A stretch of DNA of 64,000 nt from assembly GCA_963665405.2 (NCBI GenBank), contig OY762261.2, positions 930,001-994,000 of the forward strand. The letters run 5' to 3'. A model generated the notes under the pieces. That model searched no databases, was not told the DNA's origin, and saw only the letters and a list, made by a program, of their open reading frames with translations. Numbering within the stretch: position 1 is the first letter of the stretch; the number at the start of each line of letters is the position of its first letter. Positions 1-8,244 of the stretch are shown here, piece by piece. A program made the translations under genes and the position numbers. Source of the DNA: G963665405 sp963665405 (GTDB lineage Bacteria; Chloroflexota; Dehalococcoidia; Lucifugimonadales; G963665405).

Positions 1-546
1 GCTGGGATCGCCAGCACCGGGTTCGGCACGGTGTCGGGCGCCCGTCGTGAGGACCTGGGGATGCTGGTCGAGAGCAGTCAGGTCAAGAAGGTAGTCGCAT
101 CGTTCCCCGTTTCTGGCTCTCCGTCCAGGCCAAACGCCTTCGAGCTGGCCCACAGGAAGGGCAAGGTTGAAATGGAGCTGGTGCCCCAGGGCACGCTGGC
201 GGAGCGGATGAGGGCCGGCGGCGCCGGGATTCCCGCCTTCTACACCCCGACCGGCGCTGGGACGCTCATCGCCGAGGGCAAGGAGACCCGCGACTTCGAT
301 GGGCGGGAGTACCTCATGGAGCTGGCCCTCACGGCCGACTTCGCCCTCATCAGGGCATACAGAGCAGATACCCTGGGCAACGTGGTCTACAAGGGCACCT
401 CGCGCGTCTTCAATCCGCTGATGGCGGCCGCGGCGCGGGTTACCATCGTCGAGGCCGAGCACATCGTCGATCCCGGCGACCTGGACCCCGGGTCCATCGA
501 CACGCCCGGCGTATACGTCGACCGCATCGTCCAGGCCCAGCCGTAG
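1..546 (+). CDS. scoA: 3-oxoacid CoA-transferase subunit A (5' partial)
   Basis: Alpha subunit of a family I CoA-transferase (succinyl-CoA or acetate:acetoacetate type), which moves CoA between a 3-oxoacid and an acyl-CoA. The reading frame is open from base 1, so the N-terminal part lies outside the window. The visible part carries family-typical blocks: TPQGTLAERMRAGGAGIPAF-like text near residue 60 of the visible part, the GKETRDFDGREYL segment, FNPLMAAAA, and the C-terminal TPGVYVDRIV. scoB follows on the same strand, but 123 bases of repeat lie between the two, which is unusual for this pair. The substrate cannot be read from sequence. Family assignment is firm. Confidence 0.92.
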   Translation, partial: AGIASTGFGTVSGARREDLGMLVESSQVKKVVASFPVSGSPSRPNAFELAHRKGKVEMELVPQGTLAERMRAGGAGIPAFYTPTGAGTLIAEGKETRDFDGREYLMELALTADFALIRAYRADTLGNVVYKGTSRVFNPLMAAAARVTIVEAEHIVDPGDLDPGSIDTPGVYVDRIVQAQP

Positions 547-548
547 AA

Positions 549-638
549 TGGGGAGTGCAGATCCCGACAAGTCGGGACTGCCGGGAGTCTGAGGGTGTCC
601 CTCAGAAAACACCCTTCCCCTTCTGGCGGGGAGGGGGC
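549..638 (+). repeat. Double-hairpin intergenic repeat, copy 1
   Basis: Hairpin 1 is TCCCGAC-AA-GTCGGGA at 562-577. Hairpin 2 is CTGAGGG-TGT-CCCTCAG at 589-605. A less regular C-rich/G-rich inverted stretch follows at about 610-638. Related copies lie near 4.9, 16.7, 37.2, 49.7, 50.9 and 52.4 kb. This copy sits inside the scoA-scoB pair. Confidence 0.85.
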
Positions 639-669
639 CAACGTCCGACGAATAGAGGGACGCGCCGCC

Positions 670-1338
670 ATGATCACCAACGACCGCCTGGACCGCGAAG
701 TCATCGCCATGAGAGTGGCAAAGGAGCTGCAGGACGGCCAGGTCGTAAACCTCGGCATCGGCATCCCGACGCTGTGCTCCCAGTTTGTCCCGGAGGGACG
801 GACCGTTTCCTATCACAGCGAGAGCGGCGTCCTGAACTACGGCCCGCTGGCCGAGCCCGGGGAGGAGGACGTCGATCTGATCAACGCCAGCGGCCAGTTC
901 CTGGCCCCGGTCGCCGGCATGGCCTTCTTCAGCTCCGCGGACGCCTTCGCGATGATCCGTGGCGGCCACGTCGACGTGGCGGTCCTCGGCGCCCTTCAGG
1001 TATCCGAGAGGGGCGACCTGGCCAACTGGATGCTTCCGGCCCGCGGAGTCGGCAACGTGGGAGGCGCGATGGACCTGGCGGCCGGGGCGAAGCGGGTGAT
1101 CGTCGCGATGGAGCACAGCGACCGGAGCGGGCGCTCCAAGGTCGTCCCGATGTGCTCCTATCCCCTCACGGGCAAGGCGTGCGTCAGCCTCATCGTCACC
1201 GACATCGCCGTCATGGCCGTCACACCGGACGGCCTCAGGCTCGACGAGGTCGCACCCGGCTGGACGTCGGAAGACGTGCAGAGAGAGACCGACGCCGACC
1301 TGGCCGTCTCCCCCGGCCTCAGAGAGATGGAGCTGTGA
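670..1338 (+). CDS. scoB: 3-oxoacid CoA-transferase subunit B
   Basis: Beta subunit of the CoA-transferase, 222 residues, a normal length. The catalytic glutamate is in the HSESGVLNYGP block (about residue 51), where it forms the glutamyl-CoA thioester. The GIGIPTL and GAKRVIVAMEHSDRSG blocks are also typical. The ATG at 670 gives the family-like N-terminus MITNDRLDREVIAMRVAKEL. An in-frame upstream extension would be translated repeat DNA, so I rejected it. The gene pairs with scoA across repeat copy 1. The subunits presumably form the usual heterodimer or heterotetramer in the cytosol. Confidence 0.93.
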   Translation: MITNDRLDREVIAMRVAKELQDGQVVNLGIGIPTLCSQFVPEGRTVSYHSESGVLNYGPLAEPGEEDVDLINASGQFLAPVAGMAFFSSADAFAMIRGGHVDVAVLGALQVSERGDLANWMLPARGVGNVGGAMDLAAGAKRVIVAMEHSDRSGRSKVVPMCSYPLTGKACVSLIVTDIAVMAVTPDGLRLDEVAPGWTSEDVQRETDADLAVSPGLREMEL

Positions 1339-1347
1339 GAGCGACGC

Positions 1348-2265
1348 CTACCGGTAGTGCCGAGCGAGCTCCGACGCGTACCGGGCTCCCAGCCCCTCCG
1401 ATTTCTCCTTCAGCCATTCGCTGAGCCTGGTCTCGGCCGTGGGAGCGGACTCGGAGAAGAGCATCTCCGACATCAGCCCCTCCACCTCGTCCGGCGTCAG
1501 CACGACGTCCCTGACGACCAGCCCGACCAGGCGCGATACCGCCAGGCCGATTGCCGGCTTGATGTGAACCAGCCTGGCCTTTTTCCCGATCGCCCCGCCA
1601 ATCAGGCGGACCAGCTCTTCGAACGTGTACGTCTCGGGCCCCACGGCGTCCATGGTGAAGCTGTCCGTTCGCTCTCCGGCCTGGACGGCCAGCTTCGCCA
1701 TGTCGTCGACGAACACGGGCCGGACCCTGTACTGTCCCGCCCCGAACATCGGGAACGCCGGGAACCGCCTGAGGGCCCAGGCAATGTTGTTGATCAGGAT
1801 GTCCCCGGGCCCGAACACCAGCGCCGGCCTGACAATCGCGTAGCTCATCCCGGACCGGGCGATCGCCTCCTCGACCTCTCCTTTGCCGCGAAAGTAGGGC
1901 AGGTGCGACTGGGACGACGCATTGAGGATGCTGACGTGGACGATCCGGCGGACCCCGGCCTCCTCGGCCGACCTGACGAGCGTTCGGAGGTTGTCGACGG
2001 CCCGCTGGAACGAGATCGCCCCTCGCCCGAACCGCACCCAGTACGTGCTGTACAGGGTGGTCGCGCCCTCCAGACTGCGCGTCAGCGTCGCGGGATCGTC
2101 GAAGCTGAAAGGAGCGGCGGCCACCTGCGCGCCGAATGGGCTCTCACTCTCCGGACGCCCGGTCAGCGTCTTGACCCGGACGCCGGCCGACAGCAACCGG
2201 CTGGCGATGTATCTGCCGGTGAAGCCGAAGGCGCCCGTCACGACGCTGAGGTCGGTCCGCTCCAT
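1348..2265 (-). CDS. NmrA-like NAD(P)-binding epimerase/reductase
   Basis: Rossmann-fold atypical short-chain dehydrogenase of 305 residues. The N-terminal dinucleotide motif is TGAFGFTGRYIA (about residues 10-21). The middle part has the VHVSILNAS strand and YAIVRPALVFGPGD, as in NmrA/NDUFA9-like proteins. The canonical catalytic YxxxK is not obvious, which is common in this branch and may mean a binding or quinone/complex I-linked role rather than catalysis. The start codon is one base past the sbcC stop, so translation is probably coupled. Substrate unknown. Confidence 0.8.
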   Translation of the reverse strand: MERTDLSVVTGAFGFTGRYIASRLLSAGVRVKTLTGRPESESPFGAQVAAAPFSFDDPATLTRSLEGATTLYSTYWVRFGRGAISFQRAVDNLRTLVRSAEEAGVRRIVHVSILNASSQSHLPYFRGKGEVEEAIARSGMSYAIVRPALVFGPGDILINNIAWALRRFPAFPMFGAGQYRVRPVFVDDMAKLAVQAGERTDSFTMDAVGPETYTFEELVRLIGGAIGKKARLVHIKPAIGLAVSRLVGLVVRDVVLTPDEVEGLMSEMLFSESAPTAETRLSEWLKEKSEGLGARYASELARHYR

Positions 2266-2266
2266 C

Positions 2267-4837
2267 TCACAACACGACGAACGTAGAGCCCGATGGCGTC
2301 TTGGTGACCTCGATCCTCGTGGGGAACGACTCCTTGATTTGATCCAGATGCGTAATCACGATGATCTTCTCGAACTCCCCTTGGATCGACTGGATCACCT
2401 CTTTCAGGCGCTCCTGACCGTCGGCGTCCTGCGATCCGAACCCCTCGTCGATGAACAGGATGGGCAGCGGTGCCCCTGAGCGCCGCGCGAGCAGTTTCGA
2501 TAGGGCGACACGTATCGCAAAGTTCACCCGGAACGCCTCTCCTCCGCTGAACGTCTCGTAGCTGCGTGTTCCCAGCTCATCCGCAATCTTGATCTGCAGC
2601 TCCTCGGATGGCGCGCCCTTCTGCATCCGGCCCTGTTGGATCTGGAGCTTCACCGTCATGCGGCCGTCGGTCAGGCGACTCAGGAGCTCGTTGGCGTCGA
2701 CCTCGAGCTGCGGGAGTGCGTCATGGATGATGTCGGCCTGGATCCCGTTCTTGCCGAAGTGGAATGTCAGCTCGTCGTAGATCGCCTTGTCGTCGGCCAG
2801 CCGGCGGCGCTCGCGCTCATGGCCGCGAATCTCCAGGGCCTTCTCCCTGCACCGCTCAATCTCCTTCTTCAGAACGCCCCTCTCGATCTCGGCGCTCTGC
2901 AGCCGGCCATCGAGCCCCTTGTGGCGGCGCTCGACCGTATTCAGCTCCAGCTCCAGCGCCGGGAGGGTTCCAAGCTCGCGCTCCAGAGGGCCCCTCCGCT
3001 CCCTGGTCGCCTGAACGGCCTTCCGGCGGCGACCGAGTCTCTCCTCGACCTTCTCCAGTGCCTCCCGCTCCACGGGCAGAGCCCTCTGCGCCGCGGCCAG
3101 TCCGCGGTACATCTCCTCGAAGGGGTCGAGGGCCTTGACCTGTTCGCCAAGCTCCGCGTGCCGACCGGCATCGTACGCGAGGCAGGACAGCTCGAGATCC
3201 AGGCCGGCAAGCCTCGAGCGCTCTTCGCCGGCGAACTCTCCCTTGTCCAGCCGGGTCTGCGCCGCCTCGAGGTCTGCGACCGCCGCCGTCATCTCCTGCC
3301 CGGCGTTTGCCGAGTCGGCCCTATCCCGCTCCAGGTTGGCACCGGATCTTCCCACCCGCGCCAGGCCTTGCTTGAGCTCCGACTCGGTCTCGGTGAGCCG
3401 CGCACTCGCCGTCGAGTGCTGCCGCTCCAGGACGGCCTTCTCCTGTTCGTTCTTCTTGAAATCGCTCTTGCTTGCGCGACCGTGGGCCTCGTACTCGAGC
3501 CGAAGATGCTCCTTCCCATTGGGCCCAAGAGGTTGGCTGCACAGCGGGCAGGCGGTGTCTCCCTGCTCCAGCATGTCGAACTTGCTGCGGGTCTCCTCCA
3601 TCTCCCGGTGCAGCCGTTCATTGGCAAGCGCCAGGTCGCGGACGGCGGCGGCGATACTCTCAACCCGTTCGCGCTCCAGGGCGATCGCGCGATCCAGCTC
3701 GGTCAGCCTGGCCTGCTCTTTCGTCGTCTCGACCAGCTGCGCCTCGATCTCGGGGAGACGTTTGGCTCTGGGCTCCAGCTCTTGAGAGATCCTGCCGCGC
3801 AAGCCCGTCACGGCGGCCGACAGACGCTCGGTCTGTACGGCGATCTCCTTCTCCAGCCCCGCCCTCTCCTTGTCGAGCACGCTCTTCTTCGCAAGGGCCT
3901 GGTTCAGACCGTCAAGCTCAGCCCTGGACAGTTCCAGCAGCTCGTATTGCCCCGTGATCTCCGTCTCGCGGCTCAGCGTCGCCTCGTGCGCGGCGATCTC
4001 GCCTCGATGGCGCTTCGCCTGCCCCTCCAGATCCTCGACGTCCCTCTCGTCCTCCGCAAGCCTGACGGTCAGCTCCACCAGTTCATCTCGCCGGCCGCGC
4101 AGGGTGTCAACCTCGCTCCGCAGGGTCTGGAGCTTGAGTCGCTGCTCCTGGGTCTCCGGCGTCAGCCGTGCCAGAATCGCCTCCACCGACGCCAGGCTCT
4201 CTTCGTGCTCCGGCGTGCGGTCGACCTCCCGACGCAAGGCGCCAATAGCGCCGTCGAGCTGATCCATGTCGCTCTGCTTCGACCGGGCCCGCTCCCTGGC
4301 TCGCTCCTCCAGCCGCGCGTAGTAGGAGAGGTCGAGAACCTCGGCGAGCACCTCCTTGCGTTTCGAGGGGGTGCTGCTCGTGAACAGATCTGCTCGGCCC
4401 TGGAGCAGAAAGGCGGTGTTGGTGAAGGTGTCGTAGTCCATGTGGAGGAGGTCTCTGACCTTGGCCTCGGTCTCACGGATCGAGTTACCCGTGATCGCCC
4501 GGAAGCCGTTGCCGGACGAGACCTGAAGCTCCAGAATTGTCGAGCCGCCCTGGCTGCGCCCCGATCGGGCGAACCGGCGGTCCACCCGGTATCGCTGGCC
4601 CCGGGCCGAGAACTCAAGCTCCACGGCCATGTCCCGCTGCCCCTGGTGGACGAGCTCGTCCTGGGTCCGCGCCCTCGCCTGGCCCCAGAGCGCCCAGGTG
4701 ACTGCGTCCAGCAGGGCCGTCTTTCCGTGGCCGTTGTCGCCGCACAGGCAGGCGACGTGAATACCCTCCAGGTCCAGGACCGGGACGTCCTCCCGGTAGC
4801 ACATGAAGTTCTTGACCGTCAGTCGAAGCGGGATCAT
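2267..4837 (-). CDS. sbcC: SbcC/Rad50-like exonuclease ATPase subunit
   Basis: SMC-like ATPase of 856 residues. The N-terminal Walker A is GDNGHGKT (residues 33-40). Two long charged coiled-coil arms flank a zinc hook CPLC near residue 430. The C-terminal half has the ABC signature FSGGEAF (about 760) and Walker B ILFIDEGFG (about 790). In known complexes this subunit dimerises through the hook and drives the Mre11/SbcD nuclease at DNA ends and hairpins. No SbcD is next to it. The downstream gene is a reductase, and a Fe-S nuclease gene is divergent at 5.1 kb. The N-terminus MIPLRLTVKNFMCY supports the ATG at 4837. Confidence 0.93.
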   Translation of the reverse strand: MIPLRLTVKNFMCYREDVPVLDLEGIHVACLCGDNGHGKTALLDAVTWALWGQARARTQDELVHQGQRDMAVELEFSARGQRYRVDRRFARSGRSQGGSTILELQVSSGNGFRAITGNSIRETEAKVRDLLHMDYDTFTNTAFLLQGRADLFTSSTPSKRKEVLAEVLDLSYYARLEERARERARSKQSDMDQLDGAIGALRREVDRTPEHEESLASVEAILARLTPETQEQRLKLQTLRSEVDTLRGRRDELVELTVRLAEDERDVEDLEGQAKRHRGEIAAHEATLSRETEITGQYELLELSRAELDGLNQALAKKSVLDKERAGLEKEIAVQTERLSAAVTGLRGRISQELEPRAKRLPEIEAQLVETTKEQARLTELDRAIALERERVESIAAAVRDLALANERLHREMEETRSKFDMLEQGDTACPLCSQPLGPNGKEHLRLEYEAHGRASKSDFKKNEQEKAVLERQHSTASARLTETESELKQGLARVGRSGANLERDRADSANAGQEMTAAVADLEAAQTRLDKGEFAGEERSRLAGLDLELSCLAYDAGRHAELGEQVKALDPFEEMYRGLAAAQRALPVEREALEKVEERLGRRRKAVQATRERRGPLERELGTLPALELELNTVERRHKGLDGRLQSAEIERGVLKKEIERCREKALEIRGHERERRRLADDKAIYDELTFHFGKNGIQADIIHDALPQLEVDANELLSRLTDGRMTVKLQIQQGRMQKGAPSEELQIKIADELGTRSYETFSGGEAFRVNFAIRVALSKLLARRSGAPLPILFIDEGFGSQDADGQERLKEVIQSIQGEFEKIIVITHLDQIKESFPTRIEVTKTPSGSTFVVL

Positions 4838-4867
4838 CTGTGCGCTCTCGGATCGCTAGTGGGGTGT

Positions 4868-4984
4868 TGAGAAACCCTTTCGACCATTCCCCTGGCCCCC
4901 TTCCTGGCCAGGAAGGGGGGAGAAATCATATCTGAGGTAACCCTCAGACACCCAGCAAAGGGGCTTCGCCCATCTGCACACCCT
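4868..4984 (-). repeat. Hairpin repeat, copy 2 (long form)
   Basis: This copy runs in reverse orientation and has three foldable units. GGGC-TTC-GCCC is at 4961-4971, CTGAGG-TAAC-CCTCAG at 4932-4947, and a perfect loop-free palindrome with arms CCCCCTTCCTGG and CCAGGAAGGGGG at 4896-4919. It lies between the divergent sbcC and nuclease genes. Confidence 0.85.
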
Positions 4985-5053
4985 ATTCTTCATCATCCTG
5001 GTAGTGGGGTTTTGCCAAGTATATCGCCCGGCGGCTCAAAAGACAGCGCGGCC

Positions 5054-5092
5054 GGGACAGTCCGGACCACATCCGATAGAATGTGGTCCGGA
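5054..5092 (+). promoter_or_regulatory. Promoter with embedded 12-bp perfect dyad
   Basis: A possible -35 GGGACA (5054-5059) lies 17 bases from -10 TAGAAT (5077-5082). A perfect inverted repeat TCCGGACCACAT (5061-5072) and ATGTGGTCCGGA (5081-5092), with spacer CCGATAGA, spans the -10 box and probable start site. This placement fits a repressor operator or a 5' mRNA hairpin ahead of the nuclease gene. Confidence 0.6.
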
Positions 5093-5111
5093 GCGTTAGC
5101 GAGGAGCCGTC

Positions 5112-6062
5112 GTGGCCTACGAGAGAAGAGAGTTCCCGGAGTGGTCGTGGTCGCACAGCCGCGGCCAGACGTTCAAGGAGTGCACGCGACGTTACTTCTA
5201 CCACTACTACGGGTCGCACAACGGATGGGAGGATGACGCCCCGGACCCGGTCAAGCAGGCGTATCGCCTCAAGCAGCTCGGCAGCGTGCCTCTTGAGGTC
5301 GGCGGAGCCGTACACGACGCCGTCGCCTTCGCCCTTCAGAGCGCCCGGTCCGGCACGGGGGTCCCTTCCTTCGACGTACTCAGGGACAAGGTGCGGGCCA
5401 AGCTGAACCAGGCGTTCATGGAGTCGCAGGACCGCGCCGGATGGGAGAGGCAGCCTCGGCGCCGGAAGATGCTCCACGAGTTCTACTACGAGACGGGGCT
5501 CTCGGACAAGAAGATCGAGGACGCTAGAGAGCGCTTCACCGCCTGCCTGCGTAACCTGCCGGAGTCCAGGTCCTTTCGCGAGGCGATCGCCGCACCATAC
5601 GTAGAGATCAAGGGGGTGGAGGGCTTCGTCACCTTCGACCTCGACGGCACACCGATCCATGGCGTCCCGGACCTCGTCTACCGTCTGGGGGACGACACCT
5701 GGGTAGTCGCGGACTGGAAGACGGGCAGGCCAGGGGGAGAGTGGGACCAGACCGGCGTGTACGCCCTGTACCTCCAGTCGCGGCACGGGGTGCCCGCGTC
5801 TCAGATCGTAGCCCGCATCGAGTGGCTCGCGACCGGCGAGTCGGATGAGCGCACCCTGTCAGACGACGACTTGCAAGCCTCCCGGACCCGCGCCGTGGAC
5901 AGCGTTGAATCCATGAGGCGGTACCTGGACGACCCCGACCTCAACAAGCCCAGAGAGCGAGAGGAGTACCCGCTTCGGGCGGACACCTCGTTGTGTCGCT
6001 TTTGCAAATTCTACGAACTCTGCGAGGAGGAGATCGCCTCCGCTGCCGCAGGTCCCTTTTAA
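5112..6062 (+). CDS. Cas4/RecB-like PD-(D/E)XK nuclease with Fe-S cluster
   Basis: Protein of 316 residues. The nuclease core shows GVPDLVY (motif II Asp) followed by VADWKTG (motif III D-x-K, about residues 199-205) and a downstream Q-x3-YALYL helix. Four cysteines are placed as in Cas4 and AddB: one near the N-terminus (C24) and a C-terminal C-x2-C-x5-C (C295, C298, C304), which should hold a 4Fe-4S cluster. The family cuts or resects single-stranded DNA ends. The GTG start at 5112 has GAGGAG upstream. No CRISPR array or other cas gene is near, so a repair role beside sbcC is more likely. The stop overlaps the next start by one base (TAATG). Confidence 0.85.
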   Translation: MAYERREFPEWSWSHSRGQTFKECTRRYFYHYYGSHNGWEDDAPDPVKQAYRLKQLGSVPLEVGGAVHDAVAFALQSARSGTGVPSFDVLRDKVRAKLNQAFMESQDRAGWERQPRRRKMLHEFYYETGLSDKKIEDARERFTACLRNLPESRSFREAIAAPYVEIKGVEGFVTFDLDGTPIHGVPDLVYRLGDDTWVVADWKTGRPGGEWDQTGVYALYLQSRHGVPASQIVARIEWLATGESDERTLSDDDLQASRTRAVDSVESMRRYLDDPDLNKPREREEYPLRADTSLCRFCKFYELCEEEIASAAAGPF

Positions 6063-7981
6063 TGACCGTTGCGCCCTACGGCTCCTGGAAATCGCCGATA
6101 ACCTCGGACGTGATCGTCGAGGGGACCGTCGGGCTCGGACAGATCGCGGTCGACGGCGGAGACGTCTACTGGTCCGAGACTAGACCGACAGAGGGCGGAC
6201 GCAGCGTCGTGGTCCGGCGGGAAGCGGACGGCCGGACAGAGGACGTCACGCCTCCGCCCTTCAACGCCCGTAACCGCGTCCACGAGTACGGCGGAGGTGC
6301 CTTCACCGTTGCCGACGGGATCGTCTACTTCTCCAACTTCGCCGATCAGCGTCTTTACGCGTGCCGGCCGGCCTCCGGCCCAGCGCCCTTGACCCCTGAG
6401 GCCGACCGGCGGTACGGGGACGGGGTCGTCGACGGGCGCCTCGGCCGGATCATCTGCGTAATGGAGGACCACACCGCGCACGACCGAGAGGCCGCGAACA
6501 CGCTGGCCGCGATTCCACTTTCGGGAGGAGAAGCCCAGGTCCTGACGTCCGGGCGCGACTTCTATTCCTCGCCGCGTCTGAACCCCGACGCCTCCAGGCT
6601 GGCCTGGCTGTCTTGGAGCCACCCGAACATGCCGTGGGACGGCTGCGAGCTCTGGGTAGCGGACCTGGCCGGCGACGGCTCGCTGGCCGGCCCTCAGCGT
6701 GTCGCGGGCGCCGCCGCCGAGTCGATCTTCCAGCCCGAGTGGTCGCCGGATGGCACGCTCTATTTCGTCTCCGACCGGACCGGCTGGTGGAACCTCTACC
6801 GATGGACCGGAGGCCGGATCGAGCCCCTCTGCGACATGCACGCCGAGTTCGGGATGCCCCAGTGGGTCCTCGGGATGTCCACATACGGGTTCGAGTCTGC
6901 GGACCGAATCATCTGCACGTACCACGGGGCAAACGGATGGAGGCTCGCCAGCGTCGACACGGCATCCAGTCGGCTAGAAGACATCGACACCCCGTTCTCT
7001 AGCATCTCATCTCTTCGCTGCACCTCCAGCGGCGCCCTGTTCGTTGGCGGATCGGCCACCGAGTCGGCATCGCTGGTAAGCCTCGACACCAGTGCGGGAC
7101 AGGTCACTGTCCTCCGGCGCTCCAGCCGGGCTTCCGTCGAGCCCGGCTACATCTCCGAGCCCGAGGCCATCGAGTTCCGGACGGAGGACGGGCTCAGCGC
7201 CCGCGCCTTTTTCTATCCGCCTCGGAACCGCGACTACGAAGGCCCGTCCGGCGAGCGCCCGCCCCTCCTGGTCGTGAGCCACGGCGGGCCGACCGGCTCG
7301 ACCTCGTCCCGGCTGAGCCTGTCGGTCCAGTACTGGACCAGCCGAGGATTCGCGGTCCTCGATGTCAACTACGGTGGCAGCACCGGCTACGGCAGAGCCT
7401 ACCGGGAGCGGCTGAACGGCAAATGGGGAATCGTGGACGTCGACGACTGCGTCAACGGTGCCCTGTACCTGGTGGACCGCGGCGACGTCGATCGTCGCAG
7501 GCTCGCCATCAAGGGTGGGAGCGCAGGAGGATATACCACCCTGTCGGCCCTGACCTTTCGCGACGTATTCAAGGCGGGGGCCAGCTACTACGGGATCGGC
7601 GACCTGGAGGCCATGGCGAAAGACACACACAAGTTCGAGTCCCGATACCTGGACGGTCTCGTCGCGCCCTATCCAGAGGGCCGCGAGATATACAAGGCGC
7701 GGTCCCCGATCTACTTCACGGACCGGCTTTCGTGCCCGGTCATCCTCTTCCAGGGACTTGAGGACAGGATCGTCCCCCCAAACCAGGCCGAGAGCATGGT
7801 CGCGGCGCTCCGCGCCAAGGGCCTTGGGGTGGCCTACGTCCCGTTCGAGGGCGAGCAGCACGGGTTCCGGCGCTCGGAGAACATCAAGCGCTCGCTCGAT
7901 GCCGAGCTGTACTTCTACTCGAGGGTCTTCGGATTCGAGCTGGCCGATCCAATCGAGCCCGTACCCATCGAGAATCTGTAG
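6062..7981 (+). CDS. S9 family serine peptidase (prolyl oligopeptidase/acylaminoacyl-peptidase type)
   Basis: Protein of 639 residues. The N-terminal two thirds is a beta-propeller with repeated WSPDG/SPRLNPD-type blades. The C-terminal third is an alpha/beta-hydrolase. The catalytic triad is readable: Ser487 in KGGSAGGY, Asp568 in GLEDRIVPP, His600 in GEQHGF. VVSHGGPTGST supplies the oxyanion region. No signal peptide is seen, so it is probably cytosolic and cleaves short peptides. The ATG at 6062 overlaps the nuclease stop. A longer in-frame start would lie inside the nuclease gene and is unlikely. Confidence 0.93.
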   Translation: MTVAPYGSWKSPITSDVIVEGTVGLGQIAVDGGDVYWSETRPTEGGRSVVVRREADGRTEDVTPPPFNARNRVHEYGGGAFTVADGIVYFSNFADQRLYACRPASGPAPLTPEADRRYGDGVVDGRLGRIICVMEDHTAHDREAANTLAAIPLSGGEAQVLTSGRDFYSSPRLNPDASRLAWLSWSHPNMPWDGCELWVADLAGDGSLAGPQRVAGAAAESIFQPEWSPDGTLYFVSDRTGWWNLYRWTGGRIEPLCDMHAEFGMPQWVLGMSTYGFESADRIICTYHGANGWRLASVDTASSRLEDIDTPFSSISSLRCTSSGALFVGGSATESASLVSLDTSAGQVTVLRRSSRASVEPGYISEPEAIEFRTEDGLSARAFFYPPRNRDYEGPSGERPPLLVVSHGGPTGSTSSRLSLSVQYWTSRGFAVLDVNYGGSTGYGRAYRERLNGKWGIVDVDDCVNGALYLVDRGDVDRRRLAIKGGSAGGYTTLSALTFRDVFKAGASYYGIGDLEAMAKDTHKFESRYLDGLVAPYPEGREIYKARSPIYFTDRLSCPVILFQGLEDRIVPPNQAESMVAALRAKGLGVAYVPFEGEQHGFRRSENIKRSLDAELYFYSRVFGFELADPIEPVPIENL

Positions 7982-8244
7982 GCCCCTCTCCCGTACCACC
8001 ACCCACACGCCAATCTCGACTGCGCGGAAGCGCAAGACCGACGGCGTGCCACGGCCGATACGTTCCAAGTCCTAGCCTCTAGCGGCCCGCACGGGGGCTC
8101 TTTCTGTGCCCCCACGCCTGACACTCACCCATCCTGGGGAGATACTCGACGTAGGGTGGTGGCGCTCTGCCGCGCACGGCGGGATGTCGGCGGTATCCCA
8201 CTATGCGCGGCGGCGCCCCGTCCTACAAGGAGCTCTGCCGCCTC

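Noticed and set aside
2636..4870. Plus-strand open frame of 744 codons opposite sbcC
   Set aside because: It is the antisense of sbcC in GC-rich DNA, Leu/Gln/Arg-rich, with no family resemblance. sbcC has all its motifs.
4983..5786. Minus-strand frame of 267 codons opposite the Cas4-like nuclease
   Set aside because: Antisense shadow with no motif. The plus-strand gene has a full nuclease motif set and ribosome site.
5112..6062. Nuclease as a CRISPR Cas4
   Set aside because: No repeat-spacer array and no cas1, cas2 or effector gene is in the window. The Fe-S nuclease fold also occurs in repair proteins.
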